From: an uncultured Collinsella sp.
GTDB lineage: Bacteria > Actinomycetota > Coriobacteriia > Coriobacteriales > Coriobacteriaceae
Direction of reading: 5' to 3'
DNA length: 27,718 bases
Assembly (NCBI GenBank): GCA_900752345.1
Contig: CAADVA010000056.1
Span: 1-27,718 of the forward strand
Part shown: in pieces, positions 22,250-27,718 of the stretch
Layout: each line of letters begins with the position of its first letter
Numbering within the stretch: position 1 is the stretch's first letter
Position numbers and translations under genes: made by a program
The notes under the pieces: model-generated
What the model saw: the letters and a program-made list of their open reading frames with translations, nothing else
The model's database searches: none
Told to the model about the DNA's origin: nothing

Positions 22250-23353
22250 ATGAAGTTCACCGTCAGCCAGAGCTCGCTTACACAAGCCATCGGCGTCGTT
22301 ATGAAGGGTGTCGCTTCGGCATCCACCCTCCCCATCCTGTCGGGCGTGCTCGTTAAGGCCCAAGACGGCATCTTGGAATTCCAGACCTCTAACTACACCA
22401 TCTCGATCCGTCATCGCATCGCGGCGCATGTCGAAGAAGAGGGCGAGATGGTTATCCCCTGTAAGATGCTCTCCAATATCACCAAGACCCTCCCCGATGC
22501 CCCGGTCACCTTTGAGCTGTCCGAGCGCCAGGTGCTGATTGGTTGCGAGAAGAGCTCTTTCCGCCTGAACACGCTCGATGCTAATGACTTCCCCGAGTTT
22601 CCGGCCTATGCCATCGAGAGCGCCGTGGAACTGCCGACCGATATCTTGTCCGAGATGGTCGGCCGCGTGTGGCGCGTCACCTCGACCGACAAGGCCCGCC
22701 CCATCCTGGGTGGCGTGCACATGAAGGTCGAGAACAACACCGTGCGCCTGGTGGCGACCGATTCCTTCCGTTTGGCCGTGTGCGATACGCAGGTCGAGAC
22801 CTCGACCCTCGAAGGCTCCTTTGAGCTCAACGTTCCGGCTGACGCCTTTAACGACGCACTGAACATCATGGCCAGCCAGGCGACCATCATGATCGGGGCT
22901 ACCGACACCCAGGTCGTCTTTGAGGCCGGCAACACCACCTACGTGTCGCGCCGCATCGAGGGCGTGTACCCCAACTACAAGCAGCTCATCCCCGATTCGT
23001 GCGTGACGAGCGTCAAGATCGACGTCGCCGCCTTTAACGCCGCCCTCAAGCGCGTGGCCGTTATCGCGAGCGCCAACCCCGCCGTCAAGTTCGAGATCGA
23101 TGTCGAGAACGGGCAGATGGGCCTGTCCTCCATCTCCAATGACCAGGACCTTGCGCAGGAGACGATCGATGTCGAGGCCGAGGGCGAGTCGGGTACCATC
23201 GCCTTCAACTACCACTACATCTTCGGCTGCCTCAATGCCCTGTCCAAGGAGAAGGAGATCACGCTGGAGCTCAAGAGCTACTCGCAGGCGGGCATCTTCA
23301 AGTCCTACGACAAGATCAACTACCTGTACCTGGTCATGCCGGTTCGCATCTAG
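22250..23353 (+). CDS. dnaN: DNA polymerase III subunit beta (sliding clamp)
   Basis: A 367-residue protein of normal length. Starts MKFTVSQSSLTQAIGVVMKG and ends YLYLVMPVRI, the usual clamp C-terminus. Three similar domains are visible, including TLPILSGVLVKA, ARPILGGVHMKVENNTVRLVATDSFRLA and GTIAFNYHYIFGCLNAL. The ring-shaped dimer tethers polymerase III and other partners to DNA. ATG start with AAAGG upstream, right after the AT-rich end of the origin region. recF follows 9 bp later. Confidence 0.98.
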   Translation: MKFTVSQSSLTQAIGVVMKGVASASTLPILSGVLVKAQDGILEFQTSNYTISIRHRIAAHVEEEGEMVIPCKMLSNITKTLPDAPVTFELSERQVLIGCEKSSFRLNTLDANDFPEFPAYAIESAVELPTDILSEMVGRVWRVTSTDKARPILGGVHMKVENNTVRLVATDSFRLAVCDTQVETSTLEGSFELNVPADAFNDALNIMASQATIMIGATDTQVVFEAGNTTYVSRRIEGVYPNYKQLIPDSCVTSVKIDVAAFNAALKRVAVIASANPAVKFEIDVENGQMGLSSISNDQDLAQETIDVEAEGESGTIAFNYHYIFGCLNALSKEKEITLELKSYSQAGIFKSYDKINYLYLVMPVRI

Positions 23354-23362
23354 CGCTGCGCC

Positions 23363-24469
23363 ATGACCATGTTCGCCCGCGATCTTTCCGTCGCGCACTA
23401 CCGCAGTTTCGAGAGCTATCGTCTTGCCCTGGACGAGGGCGTGACGATACTTGCGGGACCCAACGCGGCGGGAAAGACCAATCTCATAGAGGCGCTGCGT
23501 CTGCTGACGAGCGGCGCCTCGTTTAGGCATCCGACCGCAGCCGAGCTCGTCCATGATGGCGTGGGCTCGTGCAAGATCGAGCTGAGGCTCGAGGGCGACG
23601 GCCGCGTACTTGATATGGGATTGAGCGCGGAGGACGGTAAACGCTCGTTTAGCCGCAACGGCAAGAGATGCTCTGCCGCCGGTGTGCGCGGGGTTCTGCC
23701 GAGCGTGCTGTTTTGCCCCGACCATCTGGACATGGTTAAGCGAGGCGCCAGTGTGCGCCGCGCCGCCCTCGACGACTTTGGCATGCAACTGAGCGCACGC
23801 TATGCCGATCTTGCGAGCACCTATGGTCGCTGCGTGACCCAGCGTAACGCCTTGCTCAAGGAGGCCTGGTGCTGCCGCGAGATGCTCGGCGCGTGGAACG
23901 ATTCGATTGCCCGCGCGGGCGCGGCTCTGCTCGTGCACCGGTTGGCCCTGCTCGACCGGCTGGCGGGCCATGTGCGTACTGCCTACGGGCAAGTGGCGTC
24001 CGGTGAAGCCGCCAACGTGTCCTATGCGTCCACGCTGGGGGATTTGCCCCAGGTCGAGGATCGCGAAGAGCTGAAGGGCTGGGCGTACGAGCGCATGCTG
24101 GCTGCCCTTGATGGGCACGCCGACGAGGAAATTCGCCGCGGCGTGACGCTGGTGGGACCGCATCGCGACGAGATTGAGTTTACCGTTGCGGGTCGCTCCG
24201 CCCGTTCATTTGCCAGCCAAGGACAGCAGCGAACGTTGGTACTGTCCTGGAAGGTGGCCGAGGTGGCCGTGGCTCGCGATGTCCTGGGCACCGCCCCGCT
24301 GCTGCTTTTGGACGACGTGATGAGCGAGCTCGACGGCGAGCGTCGCGGTGCTTTCCTGCGGCTGATCGGCGATGATATCCAGACGGTCATAACCACGACC
24401 AACCTGGGGTACTTTACCGATGACCTGCTTGATCGAGCCAAGGTGGTGAGCATGGGTGAGACGTGCTAA
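23363..24469 (+). CDS. recF: DNA replication/repair protein RecF
   Basis: A 368-residue SMC-like ATPase that helps load RecA at gapped DNA and restart stalled forks. Walker A GPNAAGKTN (32-40), the signature FASQGQQRTLVLSWKVAEV and Walker B LLLLDDVMSELD (D317, D318) are visible. LVGPHRDEIEF precedes the signature as in other RecF proteins. The start is ATG at 23363 or the ATG two codons later. Neither has a clear ribosome-binding site, so translation may be coupled to dnaN. It overlaps the next gene by 14 bp. Confidence 0.97.
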   Translation: MTMFARDLSVAHYRSFESYRLALDEGVTILAGPNAAGKTNLIEALRLLTSGASFRHPTAAELVHDGVGSCKIELRLEGDGRVLDMGLSAEDGKRSFSRNGKRCSAAGVRGVLPSVLFCPDHLDMVKRGASVRRAALDDFGMQLSARYADLASTYGRCVTQRNALLKEAWCCREMLGAWNDSIARAGAALLVHRLALLDRLAGHVRTAYGQVASGEAANVSYASTLGDLPQVEDREELKGWAYERMLAALDGHADEEIRRGVTLVGPHRDEIEFTVAGRSARSFASQGQQRTLVLSWKVAEVAVARDVLGTAPLLLLDDVMSELDGERRGAFLRLIGDDIQTVITTTNLGYFTDDLLDRAKVVSMGETC

Positions 24470-25019
24470 TTACGAGCGCGAGAGCGAAACGGTCGCCTTC
24501 AGTGGCTTTTTGAACGCAGAGCGCCAGCGCATCCTGGCGGCTGCGACCCCTGAGCGCCGTGCGCAGATGGAGGCCGCCGAGGAGTCGCGCGCGGTCTATC
24601 GCGCGTGGAACGCGGTGTGCTCGGGCACGCGCGAGGGGCGGCATGTGACGGGCCTGCGCTACCTGCCCGAGTCCAATGAGCTGCTGGTATATCTCGACTC
24701 GCCCTCGTGGACGCAGGAAATGACGTTGTTGCGCGAGATCATCCGCGCGCGCATGGAGCGCGCCGGTGCGCATGTGGACGGCCTGGTGTTCAAAACCACC
24801 GCGCCCGGTCACATGCCGCCCGCCGCCAAGGAGCGCCTTCGCCCAGCGACGACCGAGCGCCCGCCGGCCCCACACGCCGACCTTAGCGATGCCGAGCGCA
24901 CCGAGATTGAGCGCCAAGTGGCGCCCATCGAAGACCAAAAACTGCGCGAGGCCCTCGAGAACGCCATGAGAGCCAGTGCCGAGTGGGCCAAGGGCGTGCA
25001 AAGCAAAAAAGAGCCTTAA
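24456..25019 (+). CDS. dciA: DUF721/DciA-family protein, probable replicative helicase loader/regulator
   Basis: A 187-residue protein. GTG start inside the recF end, with AAGGTGG 9 nt upstream. The DciA/DUF721 core is at about residues 48-115: VYRAWNAVCS, then HVTGLRYLPESNELLVYLDSPSWTQEMTLLREII. The C-terminal part is charged, Pro-rich and probably flexible. DciA proteins are the common bacterial partner that helps load or operate DnaB helicase where DnaC/DnaI is absent. The place between recF and gyrB matches actinobacterial genomes. Assignment rests on motif and context. Confidence 0.85.
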   Translation: MRRANYERESETVAFSGFLNAERQRILAAATPERRAQMEAAEESRAVYRAWNAVCSGTREGRHVTGLRYLPESNELLVYLDSPSWTQEMTLLREIIRARMERAGAHVDGLVFKTTAPGHMPPAAKERLRPATTERPPAPHADLSDAERTEIERQVAPIEDQKLREALENAMRASAEWAKGVQSKKEP

Positions 25020-25045
25020 ATCGCATCTGGTAGCCTTGTAGAGCC

Positions 25046-25075
25046 AAATACCCTCGTTCCCGAGGGTATTTTTTT
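25046..25075 (+). terminator. rho-independent terminator between dciA and gyrB
   Basis: An 11-bp perfect stem (AAATACCCTCG at 25046-25056 with CGAGGGTATTT at 25061-25071) with a 4-nt loop and a run of seven Ts. It ends the dnaN-recF-dciA transcript. Confidence 0.9.
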
Positions 25076-25101
25076 ACGATAAACTAGTAAGGCTGTACAC
25101 A
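25073..25101 (+). promoter_or_regulatory. Possible gyrB promoter
   Basis: TTTACG (25073-25078) and TACACA (25096-25101) are 17 bp apart, 24 bp before the gyrB start codon. Both boxes are weak. The upstream terminator implies a promoter in this gap. Confidence 0.35.
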
Positions 25102-25124
25102 TTTTCTTGACTGAAGGAGGACGT

Positions 25125-27155
25125 GTGGCAAACGAAAACGATTACGATGGCGGCGAGATTAAGATTCTCGAAGGTCTCGAGGCCGTTCGTAAGCGCCCGG
25201 GCATGTATATCGGCTCGACGAGCGCCAGCGGTCTGCATCACCTGGTGTGGGAGATCGTTGACAACTCCGTCGACGAGGCCATGGCCGGTTTCTGCACCGA
25301 GATCCAGGTGACGGTCCACGCCGACAACTCCATCACGGTCGTCGACAACGGGCGCGGCATCCCCGTCGACGAGCACCCTGTTAAAAAGATCCCGACGCTC
25401 GAGGTCGTCATGACGATCTTGCACGCCGGCGGTAAGTTCGATAACTCGGCCTATAAGGTCTCGGGCGGCCTGCACGGCGTGGGCATCTCCGTCGTCAACG
25501 CACTGTCCAAGCGCGTGGTCGTTCAGGTTCGTCGCGATGGCAACACCTACGAGATGGAGTTCTCGCGCGGCAAGACCGTCAAGAAGATGGAGGTCGTGGA
25601 CACCTCGGATTCGACGGGCACCACCGTCACCTTCTGGCCCGACGACGAGATCTTCGAGACCTGCATCTACGATTTCGATACGCTGCATAACCGTCTGCAG
25701 GAGACGGCGTTCCTCAATAAGAACCTCAAAATCGTGCTGACCGACGAGCGCGAAGCGACTCCCCACGTGGAGGAGTTTTGCTACGAGGGCGGCATCATCG
25801 ACTTCGTCAAGTTCCTCAACGAGGGCAAGGACGTCCCCGAGGCCTTTAAGGAGCCCATCTACATCGAGGGCAAATCGGACCCGGACGCGCCTGTGGCCAA
25901 GATGGGCGAGGTCGAGGTTTCCCTGCAGTGGAATAGCGGCTACGGCGAGAACGTCATGTCGTTTGCCAACGACATCTACACCCCCGAAGGCGGCATGCAC
26001 CTTGAGGGCTTCCGTACCGCGCTCACCCGCGTGATCAACGATTACGCGCGCAAGCAGAACCTGCTCAAGGAAAAAGACGCCAACCTGACCGGCGACGATG
26101 TGCGCGAGGGCCTTTCGGCCGTTATCTCGGTCAAGCTGCCCGATCCGCAGTTTGAGGGCCAGACCAAGGCGAAGCTCGGCAGCTCCTATATGCGAGCGCT
26201 CACGCTCAAGATTGTGACCGACGGCCTTGTCGATTACCTCGAGGAGCATCCCAAGCCCGCTCGCGAGATCGTCAAGAAGGCGCAACAGGCCTGCAAGGCG
26301 CGCAATGCCGCCCGCAAGGCGCGCGAGGCGACCCGCCGCAAGAGCCTGCTCGAGACGGCGTCCCTGCCCGGTAAGCTCGCTGACTGCTCGGTGCGCGATG
26401 CCGAGCTGACCGAGCTCTTCATCGTAGAGGGCGACTCGGCAGGCGGTTCGGCCAAGGACGGCCGTCGCCGAGACATCCAGGCGATTCTGCCCCTGCGCGG
26501 CAAGATTTTGAACGTCGAACGCGTTGGTGACCATCGCGCGTTCTCGAGTGACACCATTCAGTCGCTGATTACCGCGATCGGCTGCGGCGTCACGACGAGT
26601 GCCGGCGACGGCGGCGACTTCGATATCACCAAGGCGCGCTACCACAAGATCATCATCATGACCGATGCAGACGTCGACGGTGCGCATATCCGCATCCTGC
26701 TGCTGACGTTCTTCTACAAGTACATGCGTCCGCTGATCGATGCCGGCTACGTCTATGTTGCCTGCCCGCCCATCTTTGGCATTAAGGTGCGCAACAAGAT
26801 CCACTACGTGTATCCCAACGGCCGCCAGCCCGAAGACGAGATCCTGCGCGACACCATCCAGAGTCTGGGCCTGAACCCCGACGATAACGACGAGGACGGC
26901 AAGGCCAAGGACGGCAAGATCACCAAAAAGCGCAAGGGCTATACCGTCCAGCGCTACAAGGGCCTGGGCGAGATGGACCCCAAGCAGCTTGCCTCGACGA
27001 CGATGGACCCCAAGACCCGCATTCTGCAGCGCGTGTCGATCGAGGACGCCGTGGTGGCGGACCGCGCCGTGCGCGAGCTGATGGGTTCCGAGGTCGGCTA
27101 TCGCCGCGAGTACATCGAGAAGCATGCACATGATGCACGATTCCTTGACGCTTAA
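25125..27155 (+). CDS. gyrB: DNA gyrase subunit B
   Basis: A 676-residue protein. The GTG at 25125 is chosen over the TTG at 25107 because GAAGGAGG lies 4 nt upstream of it. The ATPase domain shows the N-terminal GLEAVRKRPGMYIG and WEIVDNSVDEA (E43, N47). The TOPRIM domain has VEGDSAGGSAKDGRRRD (E435) and TDADVDGAHI (D514, D516). The C-terminal signature is KGLGEMDPKQLASTTMDP. With GyrA it introduces negative supercoils using ATP. Length and motifs fit a standard actinobacterial/Firmicute GyrB. It is followed 11 bp later by gyrA. Confidence 0.98.
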   Translation: MANENDYDGGEIKILEGLEAVRKRPGMYIGSTSASGLHHLVWEIVDNSVDEAMAGFCTEIQVTVHADNSITVVDNGRGIPVDEHPVKKIPTLEVVMTILHAGGKFDNSAYKVSGGLHGVGISVVNALSKRVVVQVRRDGNTYEMEFSRGKTVKKMEVVDTSDSTGTTVTFWPDDEIFETCIYDFDTLHNRLQETAFLNKNLKIVLTDEREATPHVEEFCYEGGIIDFVKFLNEGKDVPEAFKEPIYIEGKSDPDAPVAKMGEVEVSLQWNSGYGENVMSFANDIYTPEGGMHLEGFRTALTRVINDYARKQNLLKEKDANLTGDDVREGLSAVISVKLPDPQFEGQTKAKLGSSYMRALTLKIVTDGLVDYLEEHPKPAREIVKKAQQACKARNAARKAREATRRKSLLETASLPGKLADCSVRDAELTELFIVEGDSAGGSAKDGRRRDIQAILPLRGKILNVERVGDHRAFSSDTIQSLITAIGCGVTTSAGDGGDFDITKARYHKIIIMTDADVDGAHIRILLLTFFYKYMRPLIDAGYVYVACPPIFGIKVRNKIHYVYPNGRQPEDEILRDTIQSLGLNPDDNDEDGKAKDGKITKKRKGYTVQRYKGLGEMDPKQLASTTMDPKTRILQRVSIEDAVVADRAVRELMGSEVGYRREYIEKHAHDARFLDA

Positions 27156-27166
27156 GAGGAGGTAAC

Positions 27167-27718
27167 GTGGCAGACGATATCAACAATAACGAGGGTATGG
27201 ACGAGGCCGGCGATGCCGGTATGCCCGATGATCTGAAGCGCCTGCTTGCCCGTGCTGAGCAGGGCGAGGACGGCGACCCGGACGCCTATAACCCCGATGC
27301 CGATGATGATGAGGAAGAAGACGACGACGCCGAGCTCGAGGAGAGCTTTGGCGAAGTCGATCGCGGCGCCTCGGCCGGCGAGGATATCAACGGCGGCCAG
27401 CTCCAGATTTCGGAGTTTGGCCGCGAGATGAAGCAGTCGTTCATCGAGTATTCGATGTCGGTCATCACGGCGCGCGCCCTGCCGGACGTGCGCGACGGCT
27501 TAAAGCCGGTGCACCGCCGCATCCTGTACGCGATGAACGAGAGCGGCATCTACCCCAACCGACCGCACAAGAAGTCGGCCTGGACGGTCGGCGAAGTTAT
27601 CGGTAAGTACCACCCGCATGGCGACTCCGCGGTCTATGAGGCCATGGTCCGCCTGGCGCAGTGGTTCTCCATGCGCACGCCGCTCATCGACGGCCACGGC
27701 AACTTCGGCAACATCGAC
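27167..27718 (+). CDS. gyrA: DNA gyrase subunit A (3' partial at window edge)
   Basis: 184 codons are visible before the window ends, with no stop. GTG start with GAGGAGG upstream. From about residue 86 the sequence is canonical GyrA: EMKQSFIEYSMSVITARALP, DVRDGLKPVHRRILYAM, GEVIGKYHPHGDSAVYEAMVR. The quinolone-resistance positions matching E. coli S83 and D87 are S154 and E158. E at the second site is common in Gram-positives, so no resistance change is seen. The first 80 residues form an unusual acidic extension, with 13 Asp/Glu in residues 44-59. E. coli GyrA has only about 14 residues before the same point. The catalytic Tyr lies in the missing part. Confidence 0.97.
   Translation, partial: MADDINNNEGMDEAGDAGMPDDLKRLLARAEQGEDGDPDAYNPDADDDEEEDDDAELEESFGEVDRGASAGEDINGGQLQISEFGREMKQSFIEYSMSVITARALPDVRDGLKPVHRRILYAMNESGIYPNRPHKKSAWTVGEVIGKYHPHGDSAVYEAMVRLAQWFSMRTPLIDGHGNFGNID

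Noticed and set aside
21995..24163. Leftward open frame of 722 codons opposite dnaN and recF
   Set aside because: It is antisense to two unmistakable genes and no ribosome-binding site or domain supports it.
25074..27131. Leftward open frame of 685 codons opposite gyrB
   Set aside because: Mirror frame of a highly biased high-GC gene. gyrB itself has all family motifs.

Overview
The window is the chromosomal replication-origin region of a high-GC Gram-positive bacterium, most likely a member of the Coriobacteriia and probably Collinsella or a close relative. That placement is inferred from gene order, LPXTG surface-protein style, frequent GTG/TTG starts and Coriobacteriia-like protein sequences recalled from memory. 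No database search was made. Gene direction flips around 18.6-18.9 kb: the rpmH-to-parB block reads leftward and the dnaA-to-gyrA block reads rightward, as expected for replication forks leaving an origin here.

Left part (1-13.3 kb). A 5'-truncated sortase-anchored adhesin/pilin-like protein with about six Cna-B/SpaA-type repeats ends at a strong bidirectional terminator. A leftward pair follows: a large membrane M28-type peptidase homologue with a very long acidic insert and altered active-site residues, and a small membrane protein. Divergent from them is an overlapping pair of WYL-domain regulators. This pair converges, with interleaved stop codons, on a leftward ddl-dinG operon (D-Ala-D-Ala ligase and a DinG helicase with an N-terminal exonuclease domain). 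rlmN reads rightward.

Centre (13.3-18.6 kb). The block parB-linked small membrane protein, parB, parA, rsmG, jag, yidC, yidD, rnpA, rpmH all reads leftward. Terminators split it into two transcription units: rpmH-rnpA-yidD-yidC-jag, and rsmG-parA-parB-small protein. Three perfect parS centromere sites with an exact 39-bp period sit between rsmG and parA. Degenerate parS-like sites lie after rlmN and inside dnaA.

Origin and right part (18.6-27.7 kb). Two non-coding segments, rpmH-to-ORF (18574-18918) and dnaA-to-dnaN (22012-22249), carry repeated 9-mers TTTTCAACA/TGTTGAAAA. I read these as a variant DnaA box. The second segment ends in a DnaA-trio-like run and an AT-rich stretch (about 18% GC) that is the best candidate unwinding element. 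Between the segments lie an unusual GHKL-ATPase/Gln-rich/winged-helix protein and dnaA, whose DNA-recognition helix differs from the usual GGRDHTTV. dnaN, recF, a DciA/DUF721 protein, gyrB and the start of gyrA (with an acidic N-terminal extension) follow.

Together the right and central genes start replication (DnaA, candidate GHKL regulator, DciA), keep it running (clamp, RecF, gyrase) and segregate the origin (ParAB-parS). The rpmH cluster supplies ribosome, RNase P and membrane-insertion functions. No tRNA, rRNA, insertion sequence or CRISPR array was seen. The most interesting lead is the possible co-variation of an altered DnaA recognition helix with an altered DnaA box, next to the uncharacterised GHKL/winged-helix protein embedded in the origin.
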